Shown here piece by piece: positions 25,397 through 33,265 of a DNA stretch of 64,000 bases (position 1 is its first letter; each line of letters begins with the position of its first letter). Both the position numbers and the translations under genes were made by a program. Source of the DNA: Streptomyces liliifuscus (lineage in GTDB: Bacteria > Actinomycetota > Actinomycetes > Streptomycetales > Streptomycetaceae); NCBI RefSeq assembly GCF_016598615.1, contig NZ_CP066831.1, forward strand, positions 3,534,001 to 3,598,000. The letters are read 5' to 3'. The notes under the pieces were generated by a model. The model searched no databases and was not told where the DNA came from. It saw only the letters and a list, made by a program, of their open reading frames with translations.

Positions 25397-26427
25397 ACCC
25401 CGAAGTCCTCCTCTCCGTCCGGGACTTGCACGTCTCCATCGGCGCGGTCGATGCCGTGCGGGGCCTCTCCTTCGACGTGCGCAAGGGTGAAGTCCTCGCC
25501 GTGGTGGGCGAGTCGGGCGCGGGCAAGTCCCTCACGGCCCGCGCCCTGCTCGGCATGCCACCACAGGAGGCGACTGTGACGGGCAGCGTGCGGATGGGGT
25601 CTTACGAGCTGGTGGGCGCCCCCCGTTCCGTACGCGCCGCCCTCTGGGGCCGCCAACTCGCCCTCGTCCCACAGGACGCGCTCTCGGCACTGTCGCCCGT
25701 GCATCGAGTCTGCGACCAACTGGGCGCCGCCGTACGGTCCGTGGACGGGGTCTCCCGCAAGGAGGCGCGGGCCCGGGCGGTGGCCGCACTGAAGGAGGTC
25801 GGCATCCCCGCGGACCAGACGCGGGCCTACCCGCACGAGTTCTCGGGCGGTATGCGCCAACGAGCCGTCATCGCCATGGCGTTGCTCCACTCCCCCGCCC
25901 TGGTGATCGCCGACGAACCGACGACAGCCCAGGACCCGGAGACCCGACGCCAGATCCTCGACCTCCTCACCCACCGCAGCGAGGCCACAGGCACCACGCT
26001 GGTCCTGATCACCCACGACCTCCCCATGGTCCGCGAACACGCCGACCGAGTACTGGTCATGTACGCGGGCCGCCTGACCGAGGAGGGCCCGGTGGAGGAA
26101 GTATTCACCCGCCCCAGGGCCCCATACACGGCTGGCTTGCTGACATCACTGCCCCAGCCCAAGGCGCCCCGCCAGGGGCGCGGGGAACTGCGCGACCAGC
26201 CACAACGCACCCGCAGACACAGACTCCCCTCAATCCCAGGCACCCCACCCACCCCCACCGACCTCCCCCCAGGCTGTGCCTTCGCCCCCCGCTGCCCCCT
26301 CGCGGACGCGACCCGGTGCCACACGGAACACCCCAAGCCCCAAACCCACAACAACCACACCGTTGCCTGCCACCACTGGCGCGACCTCCCCACCCACCCC
26401 GCCGAGTTGTTCCTGGAGTCGGTGTGA
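25393..26427 (+). CDS. ABC ATPase, OppD/NikD type, with a repeat-derived insert
   Basis: The 344-aa ATPase has Walker A GESGAGKS, Q-loop region LALVPQDALSALSPVHR, signature FSGGMRQR and Walker B LVIADEPT. The C-terminal oligopeptide/dipeptide extension carries PPGCAFAPRCPLADATRC and a final Cys-His-His. Start is taken as TTG 25393, which overlaps the permease stop (TTGA), matching the GTGA overlaps of the other genes. Between the ATPase core and the C-terminal extension, residues about 261-275 (QGRGELRDQPQRTRR) are encoded by a copy of an intergenic Streptomyces repeat also found at 29567. It powers the fused permease together with the next gene product. Confidence 0.9.
   Translation: MNPEVLLSVRDLHVSIGAVDAVRGLSFDVRKGEVLAVVGESGAGKSLTARALLGMPPQEATVTGSVRMGSYELVGAPRSVRAALWGRQLALVPQDALSALSPVHRVCDQLGAAVRSVDGVSRKEARARAVAALKEVGIPADQTRAYPHEFSGGMRQRAVIAMALLHSPALVIADEPTTAQDPETRRQILDLLTHRSEATGTTLVLITHDLPMVREHADRVLVMYAGRLTEEGPVEEVFTRPRAPYTAGLLTSLPQPKAPRQGRGELRDQPQRTRRHRLPSIPGTPPTPTDLPPGCAFAPRCPLADATRCHTEHPKPQTHNNHTVACHHWRDLPTHPAELFLESV
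26174..26218 (+). repeat. Streptomyces interspersed repeat captured in frame in the ATPase gene
   Basis: The stretch beginning aggggcgcggggaactgcgc and continuing gaccagccaca matches the intergenic element at 29567-29597 with one mismatch over about 31 nt. Elements with this sequence are frequent in Streptomyces intergenic DNA. Here it lies inside a reading frame and lengthens the linker of the protein. Confidence 0.8.
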
Positions 26428-27113
26428 ACCCTCTGCTGGACGTACGCGACCTGGTCGTCCACCACGGCCCCCGCACCACCGTGGACCACGTCTCCTTCGA
26501 CATCGCCCCCGGCGAAACCCTCGGCCTCATCGGCCCCTCGGGCTGCGGCAAGTCCTCCACAGCCATGGCCGTACTACAGCTGCGCCGCCCCTCAGGCGGC
26601 GAAGTCTGGTTCGACGGCCACGAGTTGACCTCACTGAACGAGAAGCGACTACGCCCGCTCAGACCGGCGATGCAGCCCGTGTTCCAGGACCCGTACGGAT
26701 CACTGGGCCCCCGCCACCGCATCCGAGACGCGATCGCGGAACCCCTGCGCGTACAGGGGAGTTGGGACCGGACGACCGGCCCCGAGCGCGTGGCCGAGCT
26801 GCTGGAGCAGGTCGGCCTCGACCCGTCACTCGGAGACCGTCGCCCGCACGAGCTCTCCGGGGGCCAGTGCCAACGCGCCGGTATCGCCCGCGCGTTGGCG
26901 TGCGGGCCAAAGCTCCTGGTGCTCGACGAACCGGTCTCCGCGCTGGACCCGTCCCTGCGCGCGGGCATCCTCAACCTCCTGGCCGAGCTGCAGGAACGCC
27001 TGGGCCTCGGCTACCTGTTCATCTGCCACGACATGGCGCTCGTACGCCACTTCTGCGACCGCGTGGCGGAGATGCGCGACGGCAGGATCGTCAGGACGAC
27101 CCCTCTGCCGTAA
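26424..27113 (+). CDS. ABC ATPase, OppF/NikE type, short form
   Basis: The 229-aa ATPase carries Walker A GPSGCGKSS, VFQDPYGSLGPRHRI, signature LSGGQCQRAGIARAL and Walker B LLVLDEPVSALDPS, then HDMALVRHFCDRVAEM. It lacks the C-terminal oligopeptide extension that normal OppF proteins have (usually 310-330 aa), so it is a short version like NikE. The GTG start at 26424 overlaps the previous stop as GTGA. Its last 23 bp overlap, tail to tail, the convergent TetR gene. It completes the ABC importer. Confidence 0.9.
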   Translation: MNPLLDVRDLVVHHGPRTTVDHVSFDIAPGETLGLIGPSGCGKSSTAMAVLQLRRPSGGEVWFDGHELTSLNEKRLRPLRPAMQPVFQDPYGSLGPRHRIRDAIAEPLRVQGSWDRTTGPERVAELLEQVGLDPSLGDRRPHELSGGQCQRAGIARALACGPKLLVLDEPVSALDPSLRAGILNLLAELQERLGLGYLFICHDMALVRHFCDRVAEMRDGRIVRTTPLP

Positions 27114-27726
27114 CCGCGGCCGCCGAACCCACGGCTCCCGCCCCCGTCGTCCCCGCCTTCGCGATCACCCTCCGCAACCCCTCGGTGAGTTCCTCCGCAC
27201 TGGCCGCGGTCTCGGGATCGAAGGTCCACTGCGCGATGAGCCCCATCATCAGGGTCATGTAGAACTTGCCCAGCGTGTCGACGTCCCTCTCCCGCACGTC
27301 CTCCTCCAGCCCGCCCATCAGCAGCGGGACGATGCCCCGCGCCCCCTCGCGCTGGGCCTTGGCCAAGTGGTCGCGCACGCCCGGCACCTTGTCGCCCATC
27401 ACCACGATCTCCATGCTGAGATGCCACATCGAACCGGGCCTCTGCATGGTCCCGATGACGTTCGACCACACCTCCTGGAACCGCTCCAGGGACCCCGGCT
27501 CCGTATTCGCCGTGGCGCTCCCGCCCGCGTCGAAGTCGTCGGACAGCTCCTCGACGATGGAGACGTAGGCCTCCGCGAGCAGTGCGTCCTTCGACCCGTA
27601 GTGGTAGCCGATCGACGCCAGGTTCGTCCGCGACTCCTTGACGATGTCGCGGGCCGTCGTGCGCACGAAGCCCTTCTCCAGCAGGCAGCGCTTGGCGCCT
27701 TCGAGCAGATCCTCACGGTGTCCCAT
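27091..27726 (-). CDS. TetR-family regulator of the adjacent MFS exporter (inferred)
   Basis: The 211-aa protein has a TetR DNA-binding domain at residues about 5-50: LLEGAKRCLLEKGFVRTTAR, DIVKESRTNLASIGYHYGSK. The C-terminal region, with LMMGLIAQWTFDPETA, is a ligand-binding bundle. It begins at ATG 27726 and is divergent from the MFS gene across a 123-bp region with an inverted repeat, the usual layout of a repressor that is released by the exporter's substrate. Its 3' end overlaps the last ATPase gene by 23 bp on the opposite strand. Confidence 0.9.
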   Translation of the reverse strand: MGHREDLLEGAKRCLLEKGFVRTTARDIVKESRTNLASIGYHYGSKDALLAEAYVSIVEELSDDFDAGGSATANTEPGSLERFQEVWSNVIGTMQRPGSMWHLSMEIVVMGDKVPGVRDHLAKAQREGARGIVPLLMGGLEEDVRERDVDTLGKFYMTLMMGLIAQWTFDPETAASAEELTEGLRRVIAKAGTTGAGAVGSAAAVTAEGSS

Positions 27727-27799
27727 GCGGTTCAGCGTACCTCCGCGGCAAACAAGCGTCCCAGACTGGCGTATAAGACGAGCGTATTGGGCAACAGGT

Positions 27800-27828
27800 T
27801 TACACGCTCGTTCTAGACAAGCGTTTAA
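27800..27828. promoter_or_regulatory. Candidate TetR operator between TetR and MFS genes
   Basis: TTACACGCT and AGCGTTTAA form an inverted repeat with 8 of 9 matching positions and an 11-bp spacer. Further copies of the half-site ACRAGCGT lie at about 27750 and 27778. The cluster of half-sites between divergent regulator and exporter genes supports operator function. Confidence 0.55.
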
Positions 27829-27849
27829 GACGCCCGTACATTGCTGGGC

Positions 27850-29427
27850 ATGACGACTTCCGGCATGCCCGACCCGCTCACTCCGCCGACTCCACCCGCC
27901 GAGGGAGGCACTCCCGCCCGTGCCGGACGCCGCGAATGGACCGCACTCGGCGTCCTGATGCTGCCGCTGCTCCTGGTCTCGATGGATGTCTCGGTCCTCT
28001 ACTTCGCGGTCCCGCAGATCAGCGCGGACCTGGAGCCGACCGGCACCCAGCAGCTGTGGATCTTCGACATGTACGCGTTCGTGCTGGCCGGGCTGCTGAT
28101 GACGATGGGCTCGCTCGGCGACCGCATCGGCCGCCGCAGGCTGCTCCTGATCGGCGCCGCCGCCTTCGGAGCGGCCTCGCTGGTCGCGGCGTACGCCGAC
28201 AGCGCCGAGACGCTGATCGCGGCCCGCGCGGTGCTCGGCATCGGCGGCGCGACGCTGATGCCGTCCACACTGGCGCTCATCCGTACGCTCTTCACGGACC
28301 AGGCCCAGCGCTCCAAGGCGATCGGCGTGTGGTCCGGAGTGATGACGGCCGGTGTCGCGCTCGGCTCGGTCATGAGCGGCGTACTCGTGGAGTACTTCTG
28401 GTGGGGCTCGGTCTTCCTGGTGAACCTGCCCGCGATGGTGCTCCTGCTGATCCTCGGCCCGATGCTGCTCCCCGAGTCGAAGAACCCGGCGCCCGGCCGC
28501 TTCGACCTGCTGAGCGTGCCGCTGTCCATGGCCGCCGTCCTGCCGGTGATCTACGGCCTCAAGGAGATCCCCTCGGAGGGCTGGAACGTCCGATACGTCA
28601 TGTCGGTGACCATCGGTCTGCTCTTCGCCACGCTCTTCGTCCACCGCCAGCGCACGATCGAGTCGCCGATGATCCCGCCCTCGCTCTTCCGCGGCCGCGG
28701 CTTCGCACCGGCCGTCTCACTGAACCTGCTGTCCTCGTTCGGGATGATGGGCTCGGCGCTCTTCACCACGCAGTACCTGCAGTCGGTGCTCGGCAAGAGC
28801 TCCATGGAGGCCGCGCTGTGGGGGCTGCTGCCCACCGTGCTGGTCGGCGTCGCCGCGCCGGTCGCCGCACGGCTCGTCCAGCGGGGAGTCAACCGGGCGT
28901 ACGTCGTCTCCGGCGGCTTCGTCCTCGCGGCCTGCGGTTACGGAATGCTGACGGCCGCCGGTACGGACTCGCTGTGGCTGGTCCTCGCCGGGTCCGGGGT
29001 CATCGCCGCCGGGATCGTCACCGTGATGTCCCAGATGATGGACCTGGCGCTGGGCACCGTGCCGGTGGAGAAGGCGGGCAGCGCGTCCTCGGTCCTGGAG
29101 ACGGGTGCGGAGTTCGGCGGGGCGCTGGGCATGGCGCTCCTCGGCTCCATCGGTACCGCGGTGTACCGCCACGACATCCCGGACGGCGCGCCGGCCGCGG
29201 CCCACGAGACCCTCGGCGCGGCTCTCGCCGTGGCCCCGCAGCTTCCGGGCCGCGCGGGCGACGCCCTGGTGACCGCGGCCCGAGAGGCCTTCACCAGTGG
29301 GATGCAGGCGGCCGCGGTCGCCGGGGCGGTGCTGTTGCTGGCGGCTGCGGTACTGGCGGCGATGAGCCTGCGCCAGGTCCGCGTACGCGAAACGGAGTGC
29401 GCGGAACCGGAGAAGGCCCTCGTCTGA
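27850..29427 (+). CDS. DHA2-type (14-TM) MFS drug exporter
   Basis: This 525-aa membrane protein has 14 predicted helices. Motif A is visible as GSLGDRIGRRRLLLIG, and motif C-like Gly-rich helix 5 as WSGVMTAGVALGSVMSGVL, both typical of proton antiporters that export drugs such as quaternary ammonium compounds (QacA/SmvA branch). The start is ATG 27850; the TTG at 27841 is less likely. It is divergent from the TetR gene that probably represses it. The substrate is unknown. Confidence 0.9.
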   Translation: MTTSGMPDPLTPPTPPAEGGTPARAGRREWTALGVLMLPLLLVSMDVSVLYFAVPQISADLEPTGTQQLWIFDMYAFVLAGLLMTMGSLGDRIGRRRLLLIGAAAFGAASLVAAYADSAETLIAARAVLGIGGATLMPSTLALIRTLFTDQAQRSKAIGVWSGVMTAGVALGSVMSGVLVEYFWWGSVFLVNLPAMVLLLILGPMLLPESKNPAPGRFDLLSVPLSMAAVLPVIYGLKEIPSEGWNVRYVMSVTIGLLFATLFVHRQRTIESPMIPPSLFRGRGFAPAVSLNLLSSFGMMGSALFTTQYLQSVLGKSSMEAALWGLLPTVLVGVAAPVAARLVQRGVNRAYVVSGGFVLAACGYGMLTAAGTDSLWLVLAGSGVIAAGIVTVMSQMMDLALGTVPVEKAGSASSVLETGAEFGGALGMALLGSIGTAVYRHDIPDGAPAAAHETLGAALAVAPQLPGRAGDALVTAAREAFTSGMQAAAVAGAVLLLAAAVLAAMSLRQVRVRETECAEPEKALV

Positions 29428-29476
29428 CGACCCTGAGTTGGTCGCCCCCGCCGCCCCTACCCATTCCCGTCCCTGA

Positions 29477-29640
29477 CTCAGGGGCTCCGCCCCCGAACCC
29501 CCGCCAAAAGATTGCGCCGTTCCCCGCGCCCCTTAAATAGGGGCGCGGGGAACGGCGCAATCTTTTAGGGGCGCGAGGAACTGCGCGACCAGCCACACAC
29601 AACCCGCAGCCGAAGAACCTCTCAGCCCGTCCGGCGTTTG
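29477..29640. repeat. Cluster of Streptomyces intergenic repeats
   Basis: Several repeat types are stacked here: a ggggctccgcccccgaaccc element (from 29480), the perfect hairpin at 29506-29566, the aggggcgcgaggaactgcgc element (from 29567) also seen inside the ATPase gene, and a cagcccgtccggcgtttgag element (from 29622) whose relative lies at 31470-31490. No gene is present between the MFS stop and the serA stop. Confidence 0.75.
29506..29566. terminator. Perfect 28-bp inverted repeat terminator between MFS gene and serA
   Basis: Two exactly complementary 28-bp arms, beginning AAAAGATTGCGCCG and ending CGGCGCAATCTTTT, enclose the 5-nt loop TAAAT. The stem ends in a T-run on either strand, so it can terminate both convergent transcripts. 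Confidence 0.85.
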
Positions 29641-29703
29641 AGGACAAGGCCGTTCAGGCCGAGGCGGGGGCCTGGGGGCGGCAGCCCCCAGTGGCGGGCA
29701 TCC

Positions 29704-31293
29704 TCACACGAGGTTGACCGACCGAGCCTGCGTCGCGCCGATCTCCTCCGCCAACTCCGTCAGAACAGTCTGCGGAACCGTGTCGTCCACGGTCAGCACG
29801 GCAAGCGCCTCGCCACCCACGTCCGCACGGGCGACCTGCATGCCCGCGATGTTGATGCCGGCCTCGCCGAGGATCCGGCCGAGGGTGCCGACGACACCGG
29901 GACGGTCGGTGTAGTTGAGGACGACCATGTGGTCGGCGAGCGCCAGATCCACGTCGTACTCGCCGACCGCGACGATCTTCTGGTGGTGCTTGGGCCCGGC
30001 GAGCGTGCCGGAGACCGAGACCTCCTGGCCGTCACCGAGGGTGCCGCGCACGGTCACCACGTTCCGGTGGTCCGAGGACTCCGAGCTCGTGGTCAGCCGC
30101 ACCTCGACACCGCGCTCCTGCGCGAACAGCGGAGCGTTCACGTACGACACGGTCTCGTCGACGACGTCCTCGAACACACCCTTGAGCGCGGAGAGTTCGA
30201 GCACCTTGACGTCGTGCTGGGTGATCTCGCCGTACACCTCGACGTCGAGGCGGACCGCGACCTCGCCCGCGAGGGCGGTGAAGATGCGGCCGAGCTTCTC
30301 GGCGAGCGGCAGACCCGGCTTGACGTCCTCGGCGATGACACCGCCCTGGACGTTCACCGCGTCCGGGACCAGCTCGCCGGCGAGCGCGAGGCGCACCGAG
30401 CGGGCGACGGAGATACCGGCCTTCTCCTGCGCCTCGTCCGTGGAGGCACCGAGGTGCGGGGTGCAGACGACCTCGTCGAGCTCGAAGAGCGGGGAGTCCG
30501 TGCAGGGCTCCTTCGCGTACACGTCGAGGCCGGCGCCGGCGACCCGGCCCTCCTTGAGCGCGGAGTACAGCGCGGCCTCGTCGACGATCCCGCCGCGCGC
30601 GGCGTTGACGATCCGCACCGACGGCTTGACCTTGTGCAGCGCCTCGTCGCCGATGAGACCGACGGTCTCGGGCGTCTTGGGCAGGTGCACGGTGATGAAG
30701 TCGGAGACCTCGAGCAGCTCGTCCAGCGACAGGACCTTGACGCCCATCTGCGCGGCCCGCGCGGGCTGTACGTACGGGTCGTAGGCGACGACCTTCATGC
30801 CGAAGGCCGACATGCGCTGGGCGACGAGCGCGCCGATGCGGCCCAGACCCACGACACCGAGGGTCTTCTCCGCGAGCTCTACGCCGGTGTACTTGGAGCG
30901 CTTCCACTCACCGTTCTTGAGAGCGGTGTTGGCCTGCGGGATGTGACGCGCGGAGGCCAGGAGCAGACCACAGGCCAGCTCGGCGGCGGTCACGATGTTC
31001 GAGGTGGGGGCGTTGACGACCATCACGCCGGCCTTGGTGGCGGCGGAGACGTCGACGTTGTCCAGGCCGACGCCGGCTCGTGCGACGACCTTCAACTTGC
31101 TCGCGGCGGCGATGGCCTCGGCATCGACCTTCGTCGCGGAACGGATCAGGATCGCGTCGACGTCGGCGATGGCGGGCAGCAGTTCGGCGCGGTCCGCGCC
31201 GTTCGCGTGCCGGATCTCGAAGTCCGGGCCCAGGGCGTCGACGGTCGCGGGCGACAGCTCTTCAGCGATGAGTACGACAGGTTTCGAGCTCAC
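29704..31293 (-). CDS. serA: D-3-phosphoglycerate dehydrogenase (long, ACT-domain form)
   Basis: The 529-aa enzyme oxidises 3-phosphoglycerate to phosphohydroxypyruvate, the first step of serine synthesis. Domains: substrate/NAD domain with VVARAGVGLDNVDVSAAT, Rossmann motif LGVVGLGRIGALVAQRM, the His-Glu relay in LGASTDEAQEKAG; an intervening (ASB) domain at about 320-450; a C-terminal ACT domain (VLNYTDRPGVVGTLGRILGE) for serine feedback. This is the mycobacterial-type long form. GTG 31293 is preferred to the upstream GTG 31305 because a GAGGA ribosome site lies 5 nt before it. It follows ilvC at a distance of 290 bp with repeats and probably has its own promoter. Confidence 0.96.
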   Translation of the reverse strand: MSSKPVVLIAEELSPATVDALGPDFEIRHANGADRAELLPAIADVDAILIRSATKVDAEAIAAASKLKVVARAGVGLDNVDVSAATKAGVMVVNAPTSNIVTAAELACGLLLASARHIPQANTALKNGEWKRSKYTGVELAEKTLGVVGLGRIGALVAQRMSAFGMKVVAYDPYVQPARAAQMGVKVLSLDELLEVSDFITVHLPKTPETVGLIGDEALHKVKPSVRIVNAARGGIVDEAALYSALKEGRVAGAGLDVYAKEPCTDSPLFELDEVVCTPHLGASTDEAQEKAGISVARSVRLALAGELVPDAVNVQGGVIAEDVKPGLPLAEKLGRIFTALAGEVAVRLDVEVYGEITQHDVKVLELSALKGVFEDVVDETVSYVNAPLFAQERGVEVRLTTSSESSDHRNVVTVRGTLGDGQEVSVSGTLAGPKHHQKIVAVGEYDVDLALADHMVVLNYTDRPGVVGTLGRILGEAGINIAGMQVARADVGGEALAVLTVDDTVPQTVLTELAEEIGATQARSVNLV

Positions 31294-31469
31294 GTGAGTC
31301 CTCACAGGTCCAATGCGGACGGCCGTCCCGACGGCCGCATGCGGTGGAGGGGTTGCCGCGTGGAAGACGCACGACGCTGTGGGCCCGACGCGTATGTAGT
31401 GGAGCAGTCTAGTGGCGGCGCGGTGCTGTTCTTACGCCTCCGCAGAAGGATCACCCGGACGTGAATCTC

Positions 31470-31520
31470 AGCCCCTCCGGCGATTGAGGAGCGGGGTCCG
31501 GGGCGGAGCCCCGAGGCGTA
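31470..31520. repeat. Streptomyces intergenic repeat between serA and ilvC
   Basis: The string cagcccctccggcgattgag, then gagcggggtccggggcggag, resembles the element near 29622 and ends in a ggggcggagcccc palindrome. It is intergenic and contains no gene. Confidence 0.6.
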
Positions 31521-31536
31521 ACCCGAGGCAGGCGCT

Positions 31537-31573
31537 CGGGCCGTGGTACCGGGCAACCCGACACCACGGCCCG
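31537..31573 (-). terminator. Terminator of the ilv operon (after ilvC)
   Basis: An 11-bp perfect stem, CGGGCCGTGGT with ACCACGGCCCG, encloses a 15-nt loop that itself contains CGGGCAACCCG. It lies 11 bp past the ilvC stop. Confidence 0.85.
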
Positions 31574-31583
31574 ACCGACGGAG

Positions 31584-32582
31584 TCACTCGTCGTCGTTGA
31601 CCCACGACATGAGCTTGCGCAGCTCCTTGCCGGTGGTCTCCAGCAGGGACTCGGCGTCCTGCTGCTTGTACTCGTTGTACTTCTTCAGACCGCCGTGGTA
31701 CTCGTCCATCCACTGCTGGGCGAACGTGCCGTCCTGGATCTCGCCCAGGACCTTCTTCATCTCGGCCTTGGTGGCGTCCGTGATGATGCGGGGGCCGGTG
31801 ATGTAGTCGCCCCACTCGGCGGTCTCGGAGACCGACCAGCGCATCTTCTCCAGGCCGCCCTCGTACATGAGGTCCACGATCAGCTTCAGCTCGTGGAGGC
31901 ACTCGAAGTACGCGATCTCCGGCTGGTAGCCGGCCTCGGTCAGCGTCTCGAAGCCCGCCTTGACCAGCGCGGCCGTACCACCGCAGAGAACGGCCTGCTC
32001 ACCGAACAGGTCGGTCTCGGTCTCCTCGGTGAAGGTCGTCTTGATGACGCCCGCACGCGTGCCACCGATGCCCTTGGCGTACGAGAGCGCCAGCGGGAAG
32101 CCGTTGCCGGTCGCGTCCTGCTCGACGGCCGCGATACACGGAACGCCGCGGCCCTCCTCGTACTGGCGGCGGACCAGGTGGCCCGGGCCCTTCGGGGCGA
32201 CCATGCAGACGTCGATGCCGGCCGGGGGCTTGATGAAGCCGAAGCGGATGTTCAGGCCGTGGCCGAAGAACAGCGCGTCGCCGTCGTTGAGGTTGTCCTT
32301 GATGGACTCCTCGTACACCTGGGCCTGGATCGGGTCCGGAACGAGGATCATGATGACGTCGGCCTCGGCGGCGGCCTCCGACGGGGTCACCACGCGCAGG
32401 CCCTGCTCCTCGGCCTTCGCCTTGGACTTGGAGCCCTCGTGCAGACCGACCCGGACGTCGACACCCGAGTCACGGAGCGACAGCGCGTGGGCGTGGCCCT
32501 GGCTGCCGTAGCCGATGACCGCGACCTTGCGGCCCTGGATGATGGACAGGTCGGCGTCGTCGTCGTAGAACAGCTCGGCCAC
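31584..32582 (-). CDS. ilvC: Ketol-acid reductoisomerase
   Basis: The 332-aa class I enzyme converts acetolactate or acetohydroxybutyrate to the dihydroxy acid with NADPH and Mg. Motifs: VAVIGYGSQGHAHALSLRDS (Rossmann), HGLNIRFGFIKPPAGIDVCM, VAPKGPGHLVRRQYEEGRG, the metal-binding TDLFGEQAVLCGG and AYFECLHELKLIVDLMYEGG. Length is normal for the short class. The start is GTG 32582 with AGGAGAGAA upstream. It is third in ilvB-ilvN-ilvC; a 15-bp hairpin separates it from ilvN. Confidence 0.97.
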   Translation of the reverse strand: MAELFYDDDADLSIIQGRKVAVIGYGSQGHAHALSLRDSGVDVRVGLHEGSKSKAKAEEQGLRVVTPSEAAAEADVIMILVPDPIQAQVYEESIKDNLNDGDALFFGHGLNIRFGFIKPPAGIDVCMVAPKGPGHLVRRQYEEGRGVPCIAAVEQDATGNGFPLALSYAKGIGGTRAGVIKTTFTEETETDLFGEQAVLCGGTAALVKAGFETLTEAGYQPEIAYFECLHELKLIVDLMYEGGLEKMRWSVSETAEWGDYITGPRIITDATKAEMKKVLGEIQDGTFAQQWMDEYHGGLKKYNEYKQQDAESLLETTGKELRKLMSWVNDDE

Positions 32583-32669
32583 TGGGTTCTCTCCTATGTG
32601 TGCTGGGTGTTGCGTCCCACCGTACGGCGGGAGGGGGAAGGGAAGTCTCGGGGTCTCGGAATACGGGCG

Positions 32670-32708
32670 CGTACGACTTCACGTACGGGTCGCACGTGAA
32701 GTCGTACG
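32670..32708 (-). terminator. Perfect 15-bp hairpin between ilvN and ilvC
   Basis: CGTACGACTTCACGT and ACGTGAAGTCGTACG enclose a 9-nt loop, directly after the ilvN stop. There is no U-tract. It may be a partial terminator or an RNA-stability element that sets the level of ilvC relative to ilvBN. Confidence 0.6.
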
Positions 32709-32712
32709 AGGC

Positions 32713-33240
32713 CTACGCGGACCGGTCGAGGGCGCGCAGCGAGCGGTCGGTGATCGACCGGGCGCCGCGGCCGATGGCGATCGTGCCGGACTGGACGAGC
32801 TCCTTGATGCCGAACGGCTCCAGCATCTTGAGCATGGCCTCCAGCTTCTCGCTGCCGCCGGTGGCCTCGATGGTGACGGCCTCCGGGGAGACGTCCACGG
32901 TCTTGGCGCGGAACAGCTGGACGATCTCGACGATCTGGGAGCGCGTCTCGTTGTCGGCGCGCACCTTCACCAGAACGAGTTCGCGCTGAACGGCCGCGGA
33001 CGGCTCCAGCTCGACGATCTTCAGGACGTTGACGAGCTTGTTGAGCTGCTTGGTGACCTGTTCGAGCGGCAGTTCCTCGATCACGTTCACCACGATCGTG
33101 ATGCGCGAGATGTCGGGGTGCTCGGTGACGCCGACGGCGAGCGAGTCGATGTTGAAGCCGCGTCGGGAGAACAGGGCGGTGATCCGGGCGAGGACACCGG
33201 GCTTGTTCTCCACCAGGACGGAGAGCGTGTGCTTGGACAT
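32713..33240 (-). CDS. ilvN: Acetolactate synthase small (regulatory) subunit
   Basis: This 175-aa protein starts with the ACT domain (MSKHTLSVLVENKPGVLARI, TALFSRRGFNIDSLAVG), which binds valine and carries feedback inhibition of the synthase. The C-terminal domain (about 80-165) activates the large subunit. It lies 25 bp after ilvB and is co-transcribed with it. Start ATG 33240 is the standard family start. Confidence 0.97.
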   Translation of the reverse strand: MSKHTLSVLVENKPGVLARITALFSRRGFNIDSLAVGVTEHPDISRITIVVNVIEELPLEQVTKQLNKLVNVLKIVELEPSAAVQRELVLVKVRADNETRSQIVEIVQLFRAKTVDVSPEAVTIEATGGSEKLEAMLKMLEPFGIKELVQSGTIAIGRGARSITDRSLRALDRSA

Positions 33241-33265
33241 GGTCTGCTTCCTTTACCTACGGCTC

